Shown here: positions 14,501 to 26,600 of the stretch, piece by piece
Position numbering within the stretch: position 1 is the stretch's first letter
Layout: each line of letters begins with the position of its first letter
NCBI RefSeq assembly: GCF_001640805.2
Contig: NC_066844.1
Span: 5,953,528 to 6,017,527, forward strand
Source: Lates calcarifer
Taxonomy: Eukaryota; Chordata; Actinopteri; Centropomidae
Reading direction: 5' to 3'
DNA: 64,000 nucleotides
Position numbers and translations under genes: made by a program
The notes under the pieces: generated by a model
Seen by the model: only the letters and a program-made list of their open reading frames with translations
Database searches by the model: none
What the model was told of the DNA's origin: nothing

Positions 14501-17500
14501 AGCTCTTTCCCCTCTGGTAATTACCCATGTGGTTATTGCCAACAATGTCATTTCACACTCAAAACAGACTCATTGAACCATCCTCATATGGGAAGAAAAT
14601 ACAACATTAAAAGGCTGATTTCATTTTCTACTGCCAGTCTCACATAAATGATTAAATGTCCATGTGGGTTTAAAAACTCATATTGCTGAACCCTGTAGTA
14701 ATATCAGAAACGGTGTAACATCTAGTCCCGTGGCTGTACATTTTTCCAAGGTGAAACACAACACTTCCACTCTTAGATATGTGGGAATTGAGGTAATAAA
14801 ATGTGAACTCCTCTGGATATATATTGGGTGCTTTAGCTCCTGAAGGCCTCAATGAGGATTGTTCTCATTAGATCTTTTTTGTGACTGTATACCCTGTATC
14901 ATGTCTCCAACTTGCTTTATATGTTGTTCATGTTTTGAATGTTCATCTTTACCTTTAGTGTTACATTTTCTGCACAAACTCTTGGGTGGCTGGAGACAAT
15001 CCTAGCTGATACTGGGACTCTGGACAGATCACCAGTCTAGTTAGATGTTTTTGTTACAGTACACGTCCTGTTGGACTGCTTTTTTTTATCATTTCCAGTT
15101 AAACTACAACTGCCACAGACCATTTGTGCTGTACATGTTGATTTTCCCCAGACAGCCAATGATGTTGTGACTAGTCACTAGACCTTACAGTGGGTGTCAG
15201 GCTGTGTCGTCAACAGTCTGCTGGTTCTCATTGGTGAGTGAGACCATTCTCGAGCCCTGACCTAACTAACCTTTAACTCCTGCTCTCACCCAAGCAAAGA
15301 GCAGATACTCATCAGCTTGACCTGTGGCCTTATATCCTCATTTTATCTGCTTAAGCCGCGGTTGGCCCCACTTGCTTGATAGGCAGAACTATCTAAGTCC
15401 GTACACCCACTCAGTTGTTCAGCCATCATCCCAACTTATCCAGCTCCTCTATAGTCTAACAAATAGGTACTAAATACTGTATATCAGAAAACATTTCATA
15501 TCACTCTCTGATCTAGTGCACTTTTGAAGTATCCATGCATCCACTGAATCCTATCTTCACCCAGGCAGAGAGCAGACACTTGATGGCATGACCCAGCCTT
15601 ATCACTGGTTACACTAGTCCACTAGTGTAGCCAATAGCCACTCATTAGCATCCTGGTATGAGAAACTTTTCCTGAATTATAGCCCTTGACCTGTCTTTCC
15701 AAATAAAGGAACATAGTATTAAAATGTACTTGTATCTGAATGTAAGAGTCTAGGCAGGTCACCTTCTCAATAACTGGCAATAACTGGCCCACAACAACAA
15801 GAAGGCACAACAGTGTGTCCCAGTGTCCCAGAACCACTCTGTGAATAACAGACATGAATAAAATCCCAGGATAAGTTCAAGTAGAAACATTTGAAGGTAC
15901 ATTCCATTGACTTTACATGCAATCATGTTACCAGCCATTCCTCCGCATTCTCTCCAAACATATATTAAGACAGCTAACAGCTAGAATGGTTAGCATTTAA
16001 ATGATTGCAGAGAAACTAATTCAACATTATGAAATGACACAAAATTAGCATGAAAATTTGTTCACTGGTAATGGTCCAACAAGACCATTTAGTGGGTGGA
16101 TAAGTGGTCACACATTTGGCAAATGGTTGATCCAACAATATTAATTAGAATGCTACTTAACTGTGACATGTAGGTGTTTGCCACTAGCAATAGATATCTA
16201 ATAAAAACAGTTTCCAGCCACACAACAATTGGTAACAAATTAAAGGAAAAACCAACCTAGATTGACTTAGTATGGACACTGAATAACATGTTGGCTTAAA
16301 ACCTCCCATGGGTGTGCAACTAGGTTGAGATTAGGTGACTGCCAAGGCTGTAACAAAATTATAAACCAATACCATCCTTGCAGATTTTTTTTAACAATCA
16401 TCTCTTTTCTTTCTTGCTGATACCCCAGTGATTTTTATGAATGATCCCCCCTAACTTAATGCCTCACCACATAATCCTGTTTTATCACAATAATACATTA
16501 TATTAAGGGGACAAAATATTTTCTCAAAAATTCTCATAGTGACTTTAAACTGAAAAGCAACTTTTGAGTTGAGTTTGTGTTTTCTTTTTCCACTTGAAAA
16601 GGTTAAAGTATACATTATGTTATTAATGCATATGACCACTGTCTCTGATTGTTGATGGCAAACAAAGGATTGGATTTTCCATCTCCAGTAGCTTAATGCT
16701 GAGGATTACTGATGTCAGCTTCAGAAATGTTCGAAAGACTGGATGGTAAACATACATTATATATAGAATTAATTAAATGGACTAGAGATCAGAGGTAGAC
16801 ATGAATTTTTCACAAATACACTTGCAAAGAGGATGTGAAGGGGGGAATTATAATGGACTTTAAAGTATTTCATTTTTAATTCTGGAATTATTTGTTGTGC
16901 AACACTTTTAAAAAGGTCAAAATGGTAAATGGTAAATTTGAGTAAACAGGAATATTAATATTGATGATGTTGCTGAGATTGGAAACAACACTTAAGAAGT
17001 GCTAATAGCTTTTTTAGAGCCTATTTGTGATTGAGTTTGTACTCTTTATTTTAGCAGTTCAGACAGTCCATATGACATATCTTGGCTTGTTAAAATGTAC
17101 CACACCAAGTATTCTTAAGTCCTTTGTCTTTGTTCAAAACTTCTGATGTGAACAAACCCTGTGTAACAATGAATATGTATGGTATTCGTGTAACAAGGGG
17201 ATTGTGTAACACTCATGTAGAGAACATTTAATACAACAGGCCCCTTCATATCACCAGTGATCTTGTGCATAATGAAAGCATCAATGACCGCAGCAGCAGT
17301 GTGCAATAAGCTTGTAACTCTGAGCAAGAAGCCATATGTACTAAAGAGAGTTGCCTGTATATTTATTCTCACACCATTTCTGCTCTAAGTGCCCCTCATT
17401 ATTTTTTAAGATGTACAGATCCAAAGTGTCATGCTCCTTAATGATTGTAGGCATGAAGAGACGTAGCATGTCATCCATCTACATTTTGGATTACTGTTGT

Positions 17501-19576
17501 CACGGACAACAGGCCTGGTCTGAGCACTTATCTGTGTTCATCAGTCTGTATTAAAATGCATCTGACCTACAAGTAGTAGATGTTTTCCATGTTCCTATTC
17601 AACATGAAATGAGAACATTGCGGATAATTAGGTCAGACGTCTTCTATAAATCCAAAACAGAACCAGAGTCTGGGGAAAGAAGTCTAGTTTAGGCGTCTTT
17701 TTGATTCTTTAGCTTCTGCCAAATTGTTTTGTGTGTGTTCCAAGAAATGGCTCCAAAATCATAAGGTGAAGGAATATGCATCTAATGTGCCAGGAAATTT
17801 AAAGAAACCAGAGCAATATACATGATTGAACCACAAAAGGTTTTTTTTAGACCCGTCTTTTATCTCCTACTCTATGAGAGGATGTTCTCTATGTAAAACC
17901 AACAACCTCATTAATGGGCTGTGTAATCTTCTCTGTCTGTTAGAACTATTCTCAGCCAACCAGTTGGCATTTTGCTTTGTTGAGTGACCTTGATCCTCCA
18001 AAAACCTCATGCCATGCAAATGCAAAAGCAAAAATAAATAAATTAATAAAAAATACAAATGCACACAAAACACACACACCGCACACACTGATAGGGCACA
18101 CATTTTTGTGCCATGGCAGATGTGGCCATTGGCTGTGATGGTTAATCCAGAACGCTGGGTTTGATACAAGCAGGATTTAGCCATAACCATGATACTAACA
18201 TCTGTCAGGATTCAGTTTTCGAGCTCCCAAACCCGCACGGAACAAAAGTGGAATATTTTTGTCTTACTGTCTTGGTAAAGAGGAGGGAGAAGCAGTTAAT
18301 AGATTCAGAACCTGAGGTAAGTGTACAAGGAATTAATCAATGTAGAATGTTTCGTGGCCTAGAAAAGAGGTGCTTGATTCATTACAGCTTATGTAACACA
18401 GTTTTCCACAGTCTGGATGCTTTGTGCATTACTTTATTTTGCAGATGTTCTGCATTTCATAGGGGCTTATAAACATAATTTATATTTTGAAAAGGTCAAT
18501 GTCATAATAGACCTGTTATGAAATATGAATTAATAAGAGGGTTTCAGTAATTATGACTGCAGTTTATTGTTCCTTATTGTCACAAATGCGCCCAACTGAA
18601 TACAAATTAATTACAAATATAGTGCAGGAAATTAGTGTTAGTTTGGTCTGAAATCTACAATTATATTGGAAAAAAATACCTCTTGCTATTATTTATCACT
18701 ACATTGCTGATATCAGGGAGAATCACATACACTCATTGCCAACAACATATTTTAGTGATAAAGTCACTTTTTATTTAGATTTTTTGGTGTTGTTGTTGAT
18801 AAGAGGTTATTTAGGGTGATGGACTAATCAGGTAACTTGTTTTAAAGCTTGTATCATCTCAGCCTCTGCTGATTACATGATAAGACACTGTACTGAATAT
18901 CTGCTTTTAATGAATAGCACCTTTGAGGCAAATGAACACAGAAGTCATTCGGGATTTTCAGCTGCATAATTAAATCCAGACATTTTAAGTGCGAGTGTTT
19001 ATCTTAACCTAACAGTCTCTGTTATAATTCTACAACTTTTAGATGAAAACCTGTTCATTATGTGATGCTGACAAAGATATTTAACCTTTACAGTCACATA
19101 TAATGTGGCTAAGTTTTCTCATCACACAAAATTGATAACTGACATTTGAACCTCTTTAATTCTTCACAGAAATAGATTTCACTAGGCTACAGATTAAACC
19201 CTCATTGCCTGTATAAGATGATGCCTGCATAACAATATGACAAATGGCTTTGTGAATGGCATAAATATGACAGGAGTGAGAACAGTGGGGGACATTATGA
19301 CTTTAGATTGACTGGTGGAATCAATCCTTGAATGATCCTTGAAAGAAATTGGGCCATTGCAGCAGCAGACAGCACAGAAGACAAATCAAGAACTGAGCAA
19401 TTGACAAAAACAAAGTAAAGGGCAATTAACCATTATAATGTTAAGTATAATAATCAGTACTCAAGATGCATAATGTCCTAGCACAATCAATACAATATCT
19501 TAATCACACAAAAAAATTAAATGGGCCCATAAAGTCTCTGGTGTATTAATTAGTTACCTGGTGATCCTTTTACTTT
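8577..19576. other. gene-free stretch
   Basis: No supported gene. A CA-rich simple repeat lies at 9100-9152. Two stretches about 265 bp apart (15285-15335 and 15548-15601) are similar, both with CACCCA-GCA-AGAGCAGA. GC-richer segments near 9230-9500 and 13850-14170 show no coding signal. The remainder is AT-rich DNA in which I see nothing specific. Confidence 0.4.
14983..15045 (-). repeat. fragment of tRNA-derived SINE
   Basis: GGCTGGAGACAATCCTAGCTGA followed by ATCACCAGTCTAG matches, in reverse, the 3' part of the SINE family also found at 32364-32640. Confidence 0.5.
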
Positions 19577-19815
19577 TAGTGTCATCATGAGGTCAAAGTT
19601 GAAATTTATCCAATACTTTGGTTTATGATCAAAAACCTGCTAAACTAATAACACTTTCAACAGCCTCAACTACTGCTATTTAATAGATGTTTGCAAGCTA
19701 ACAAGCTAAAATAAGATTATATCAGAGTGATAACATTGTCATTGTGAGTATGTTAGCATGCTGATTTTAGCATCTAGCTCTGCCTCACAGAGCTGCTAGC
19801 ATAGCTGTAGACTCT
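19577..19815 (-). repeat. teleost dispersed repeat (GCATGCTAA family), reverse copy
   Basis: TCATGAGGTCAAAGTTGAAAT, then AATACTTTGGTTTATGATC, and later TTAGCATGCTGATTTTAGC, appear as the reverse complement of the copy at 53395-53612, which has TTTGGTCATAAATCAAAGTATT. Elements are in the same order, inverted. Confidence 0.6.
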
Positions 19816-22745
19816 TGTTTTACCCAGAATTCATTCTTCATTCTAACAACATTTTTTGTTTTAGGAAATTTGCATTGTGAAAAACTCTCCATGCAGTGAA
19901 TTAACTTAGTGTATAACCAACTTCGTTAAAACAAAAAAATCGTACTTTAAGACCATCTCTTCCAACAACAAGCTAATAACACGGCTGAGATGATGCAGCC
20001 TGGTCAGCACATTTAGAGGCTGCTCTGTAAACAGCAACTAATTTCAACTCCCTGGCACAGTGAACCAAAGTACCGAAATGCCAGGTCAGGTTTTAGCTTG
20101 ATGCTGAATATCTGATGGAAGTTTAATTGGGTTTTGGAGGCCGAGAAATGTAGGGCACACTACAACCTGTTTTTTTCTTTTGCTTCTGTGCATTAGGATT
20201 AAAGGTAAATGCGTATAATCCACTGTGACTGGTTGACCTCAGAGTGAACATCAGTAATCATTTCAGCAACAAAATTAGATCTAGTGAATAAATACTCATG
20301 TCAAGCATTGTGTTGCACCTGCTTCCCATAGTGGTTCATTCATCAACAGACAACTGAATTTGTTTTTAGTATTTTTATGAATAGACCTTCATGACCTGCT
20401 GATATTGCATAGTTTGTACTTTTGAAACAAAAACAAAATCCTTGAGTGTCTCGGCCCATTTTAACAAATCAAATGATCAGCTGACTGGGCTGTATGTAGC
20501 CTAATGTTCCATGATGATCTTTTTTGTTTTTCATTTCTGTATTTCATGTTGCTACAATGTGAAACACCATAGGAAAACCAATGTACAATTAACTGTATTA
20601 CTGTAAATATAAGCATTAATGTCAAGTCAAATCCAACTGAAATTTCAATTTCATTTTCATACTCAGTCATTCCACCTTTAAGTCTTTCAAGTCTTTCCAG
20701 TCTTTTGAGTTAAAAGTATTCTCTATTGAGCATTCACTGAATTTGGCAAAACAAGGAAATATTAGCAGAGCCTTCTTTCCTTTAGTTTGAAGAAAAGTTA
20801 TGTCTGAGACGTGTCTTATTCATTTTATTCATGTTGAGGTTGAGTCATGGTGATATTAATGAAAACAATGCTAGCCATGCCGAAGGTTAGAATCCACCCC
20901 CATATACTTGGAGTGTATCAAAGGCAGCATCATGTGAAGTCTCCTTGTCTCTCTTTGGTGAAGAAAAAGTTTAAAAAGTCTTAAGAAGAAAGAAGAAGAA
21001 AGAATATGAGGCAAATGATAAAAATGACCCTGAATTTCCTTCACACTCAATACAATATAACTGCAAGGAATGCAGTTCACAATATGACTCAACTCAGCAG
21101 TAAATAGTGGTTGATGAATGAACATTTTTATGTGATCTTAACCGAACAAGTTTCATTCAGCTGTTCTAACAAACTGGTCTGTACCAGTTCTGTTGGCTTA
21201 CATTTTTGAAGCAGCAGGCACCTTCAAGTTTTTGAGTAGTTTAATGTTTTACGAAGTGGTCTGTTGTTTTGTGGTGCTTCAGTGACTGGGGTCAAAGGGT
21301 GAAAGAGAAATACACCTGGTTTATTGAATCACAGTGATACTTATCTTAGTCTAAGATTCATTAGCTTTGTCCATCTTGCTCTTAGCTCCCATACATTCCA
21401 GTGAAGAAGAAAAGTGATGCACAGCAGTACAGTGTGTGTAAACATTAAATTGAAACATTGGTTTCACCTTAATCAAACATTTCTTTTTTATGGGCAGACA
21501 ATAGACATCTGGGGGATCATTAAGATATCTTTAAAGATGTGACATGTTGCTAGATGATAAGTAAAACACAATATTTTCACTTTCCCCCTAAAGTTTGTGT
21601 TCGGAACAGAACTACAATGAAAGAGTAACGTACAGAGGGAGTTTGAACTTCTCTTTAAAGCTGTAATCTTTCATTCATAGTTCTTTTGTGTGCACATATG
21701 AAAGCCATCCCAAAGAGAGTGTCATGACAGTGTGCACTGTTATCTACATTTTTACGATTCATCATGTCTCATCCCTCTGTGAAGGCAAGCTTTTCACCCC
21801 ACCTTTTTGTGTGGCCATTCTGTACAAGTATAAAAACTTTTGCCTTTAGAAGTGGTCAGACAACACTTTGTTTGCACTACTTCATTTCAAGCACATTAGG
21901 ACCTTAAGGCAAAGTGTGAGGGGTGATGCTGGTAGACATTCTCAGCATCCAACAAGTCCACCACGAAGACTCTTGGACGTCCATCTCAGAGTGGTCCATC
22001 ACATCAGACACCAAATTTACTCACACACACAAAAAAGGTGCATATGTGGTCTCTTTCTGGGGCAACTGAGTCCATCCCTGGCTCACTTGTAATTCAGACC
22101 CTTCTTTTCCTGGGTCTTGTTGAACAAGAAGACTTTGACAAACTGGTCAGAGTGAGCAAGAGCTGTATCGTGTTCCCCTCCTCTTCCTCCTGAGCACTGC
22201 CAGCAGCAGTACAACTGGTTTGCCTCGCAGTGTGATGTTTGCACAGTGTATGTAGCAGGTCTTGGTCTCTTTTCCCCACCACTGATACCCTCTATCATCC
22301 AGTGTCTGACTGTCAACTACTGCTCTACATTGGACAATACAGGGCTGCTATTTTGCTCTTGCCACAGTTGTTGGTGTTCAAGAGGTTGGCAAAGGAGCAT
22401 AAAAATATTTACTGTAGATCAATCCTTCTAGAGGTTGGCACAATACAGTTTTTGGTAATTAGTTCACTATGAGTCATAAGATAAAGTCAGTCTATATCAT
22501 CACATTTATATATGTCAGAGTGTTGCAAGCTGCTCCAGCCATAAGAAAATGGGGTTCTTGGCTGTTGTTGCCATGCCTCCTCTTGCTCTAATTCAATATC
22601 TGCGGGTGTTATATGCAGAGAGAAATGTCACACAATGCATGGTGGCTTCCTTTTATGATTTTAAACCTGCCTTACAGTAAGATAGAAAAGCAAAGACAAC
22701 ATATTTTGAGCAATCTGTAACTGCTTGTTTTTGTTTTTCATGCAG
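19816..22745. other. upstream region of lactbl1, no gene seen
   Basis: No coding exon is supported. The region should hold the lactbl1 promoter and a non-coding first exon, because the first coding exon begins at a splice acceptor. A TATAAAAA sits at 21829. Confidence 0.4.
21829..21836 (+). promoter_or_regulatory. candidate TATA box upstream of lactbl1
   Basis: TATAAAAA lies about 0.9 kb upstream of the first coding exon of lactbl1. The acceptor just before that exon requires a non-coding exon upstream, so a promoter here would fit. A start about 30 bp downstream is expected. No clear donor joins it to 22746, so it may be chance. Confidence 0.25.
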
Positions 22746-22825
22746 CAGCTGGTGCAGGCAGAGCCATGGGCAAGGCGGGGAGCAAAGTCCTGAGAGAGAC
22801 CTCAGTGGATGGGGTTCAAGCACAG
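22746..22825 (+). CDS. lactbl1: lactbl1 coding exon 1 (candidate), ATG at 22766
   Basis: A pyrimidine-rich tract ending in TTTCATGCAG precedes 22746, and a CAG|GTACCT donor follows 22825. Between them lies an ATG at 22766 in strong context (GAGCCATGG) followed by 19 open codons, ending in phase 0. The peptide starts MGKAGSK, which resembles an N-myristoylation signal (Gly2, small residue, Ser6, Lys7). Exon 2 is open in phase 0 from its acceptor, so the join is consistent. The acceptor implies a non-coding exon further upstream. No homologous N-terminus is remembered, so this rests on splice logic alone. Confidence 0.55.
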
Positions 22826-23559
22826 GTACCTGCCTGCAACACATCCTGCACAAACTCTCAGACACGATAAACACATGAAGGAACTGAGCTTGAAAATACA
22901 CAAAAATGTGTATTAAACTGAAAATACATGAAACTACTGTGTGGTGTTTAGAGGTTGTGTGTGCATTTGTGTTTGTTTATCCTGACTCTGGTGAGATGGG
23001 CCAGCTGCTGTGCTGCTTTACAGCTATCACAGGTTATGCAACCAGGATCAGCAACAGCTTGCTTTCACACTTAATTTTTCCACATAGTATCATCATACCT
23101 ACAGTGAGCTTTGGACAAACCATTAATATCTTATGCTTGAGCTGACTAAGGGAATGACACTCACCAGATGTACGCAGTGATGGATAGATATTCTATTTAT
23201 TGCCAAGATTTTCAGAGTATTTTTTATTATTCATATAAGCTAACCATCCAGGAGGAGATAGATCAATCTCCATCTGATTAGATATGATTTTATGTTGTGA
23301 TACTGTGAGAAAGAAAGACTTTTTAGATGATTTAACCAGATTTTATCCTGCTCTGTTTTTCCAGCATTCCCAAAGATCTGATATATGTTTTGGGAGTTCT
23401 GTAGTTTTTAAGATCAGTGCAAAACACCTATAAATCCAATACTGCCATCAAGTTTTCCTACTCATAGATTTTTAGTGTCCCTTTGCTCCACATTATGTTT
23501 TCACTTTGCCTCTCCAGTTTCTCTGTGCTCCCATTAAATCCCATTAAATCTGTTACATG

Positions 23560-23606
<47 letters not shown>

Positions 23607-26600
23607 CAAGCAGAATATTTTTATACATTTTAACACATGTCCTGACAGGATCTTGGAGCATTGCCTGCCATGGCCAGTGGTGAATATTAAAAGTATAAAT
23701 ATAGTGCTTTGGTATAACCAGTATAGCAAATCTCATCATCTCATGGTATATCTCATCATATCATTCAACCCCACCGCCCACTATTTGATAAGAAGATAAG
23801 ATGAGCAGGCTTAGCAGTCATAGGCATTACTCTTGAATACAAAAGTCAGATGAGATGATTTTTTTGGTAACACTGCATTACTGGTCAGTTTATGGACTTT
23901 ATGTTAAACAATGAATGTTTTTCAGCAAATAAATAAATAAAAATGAATAAAGAATTTAAAAAATGGTCAGTATATGAGTCAACATGATCTTATCACAGAT
24001 AGCAGCATCACCATAACAAGAAACTACAAGAAAGTAATTAATAATTAATAATTAATTTATCCTCCAGGGAACAATGACAAGTTTATTTTTCAGCTCTTTA
24101 AGGTCTCTCTCACATATCTTATTTACAATTCTTAAAACAACAACCATTTAAATTTAAGGGATTCTTATTAAAATGTTTTTAAAAATGTAATTGGCCAATA
24201 TGTCATATTCTGATATTTAAAGATTTTGTATTAGCCACAAAGAAATCCAGCATTAGACAGGCTCTGCGTTAAATGTGTCAGCTAGCAGTGGTTAGAGTGA
24301 AAAAGTTGGAGCACATCTTATCTGTGCTCATTATCTAAATTCCCCTCGACATCCCAAATTGTCTGCCGTTCCCTCACCCAGCTGATCCAAATTCTCTGCA
24401 CCCATGTGATTGTACTTTTCAGTTTACGCTCTAGCTAAAAGGCGCACCCTATCACCCCATCTCAACTTGCTTTAGCTGAGTGGGTGCCATCTTTGTCAGC
24501 TCGTGCAGCTCGGCGGTGGGCTCCACAAGGCGATAGCAGGACTGAAGTGATTTGATTCACTGGGATTAAGGATTAAGATTTCCCCCCGCCGCTTTGGTGG
24601 AGTAAATCTGGGGATTATGATGTCAACCGCCTGTGGCTGCAGGGGAGGAAATTGAATTGTGAGGGACGGGAGCGCTGATGGCCCAGAATTATAGCACAGT
24701 CAGTGAGAAATCAGAGCTGGGAGTCCATATCTGTGCCTTTCACCTGCTCAGGAAAACCACCATTGGATACCATTTACTGCCTTTGGGATCTAGGAGTCAC
24801 TCACATAGTAGAACTAACTCTGAGCAAATGTATAGGATGTTGGTTGAGTGATAAGAGGATTTCTGTGTCACTGGTAATCCACCCTGCTCTGGCCTGTGAA
24901 GCATCAGGTGGTGAGTACCGTTAAGTGCTACAGAGATCACTTGTGTAGTGAACAAGGTGACAGGGATTTCTGACTTCTTTTTACAGCTGAAGTCAACAGA
25001 TAATATGAAGCAGAGCATAGAAAATATTTCTGGTCAGATGCTGTAAATATGGGAAACTTTCAGATGTGTGCAACCTAACAATTTTACACATTCAATGCTA
25101 TAACCTACTGTATGTTATTGCATGTTTGTGTGTCTGTCTGTCTGCCTGTATCAAAGCCAACCCCTGCTGTGGCTGCTCCTGCTGCGACTGTTAAATTAGA
25201 AGGACTCACAAAAGCCAGCAGGATGAAGGTGAAATGGACCCAGCTGGGTTTGGTATTCTTCCTCGTTTTGTCACTGGTGATGACCGGATGCTTCTTCTGG
25301 CAGTATCAGCTCCCAAAGGTTCTGCCAGGTAAGGCCAACGCAGGTGACAGATGATGCACTGTGTTGTGTGAGATGGGTTTTTTCCCTCTGAAATATTGTT
25401 GCTGTGAGGGGAATTATGTCTTGAACAGTCTTCCTCTTATCTCGATACTTTAATGTTTGGGGTTTTCCAGAGACTTTTGATGTATTAGATTTCAGATTTA
25501 ATAGTTTTTCAGGGTTACTGAAACATAAAAATTGCTAATAACCCAGTGCTCGAGATCTGGACTTGAGGCAAAACTATACAGTATTAGTGTGAAAATTTAG
25601 TTTTAATAAGACTGTGAGCTGTACTTTATTTGAGAGTTGGCTGCCTTCAGGTTTGACCTTTCTAAAGACAAATAAAATAAAAATATCTGTTGAATTTTTG
25701 AAAAGGTCGCTGCATGATACGTTTTTGCCTGCACTGGAACTTTTTGTTTATGTTTCTCATAGTTAGCATTTCCATTTCATTAGCACATAGTTTATCATTT
25801 GGTAATTTTGGTTTAAAAAACAATGCAGAATAACCAAACTCCTGCTAAACATTCTCACAAATTAACCATTTGAAAGAGCAGTGGATCTCTGTGTCTGTGA
25901 TACTGTGAAGCTCCTTATTTATTTCATTTGCCATTCAAATATAGCTGTTAGCTTGCAGCTAACTTGGATGCTCCTTTTTATCTGATCTGACTGCAACAAC
26001 AACAACAACACAACCTCAGTTCCTACTGCGACGCTAATAATTGATAGATAATTTTTTCCCTTACTAAGAGATATATCTCTCATAATTAAGAGAGATTAAA
26101 AATCTCATAATTGTGCGATCTTTATCATGTAATTATGTGATAAAGTCTGAACCTGCCACAGTTGTTGCTCCTGCTGGTTGTGTGTATAACTGGCAGTATC
26201 ATAACGAGTTCAGGTTCTCAGGAGGTCAGTTAAAACTGGCTAAACAAAGTGGAACTTGACAGTAAGTTGATTTTCATTTCTTAGACAATACAAATTGGAT
26301 TTAAAAATCACAAAGACAACATTGGAAACAGGCAGAGACAGTGAAAAGCTTTTAATTGTAATGCATTCAGTCCTGGAAAATCCATGTAAATGTCAGAGTA
26401 TGGCATCCCTCCAGCTGCAGGAGTAGAAGTCTGGCTTAAACATGTTGACACTTAATTATAACATTGCATCAGGTTCTTAACTGATATTTCTTCAAGCTGA
26501 GCGCACAAACAAAATGCTTTATTCTCTGAAATACTGCCCATGTTGGTAATCTCTGTGTGAGTGTATGTGAGTGAAGGGACATCAGGTGATGTTATTAATG

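Noticed and set aside
23483..23799. Open frames across the GT microsatellite
   Set aside because: Produced by the simple repeat (Cys-Val and Thr-His runs), not by coding constraint.
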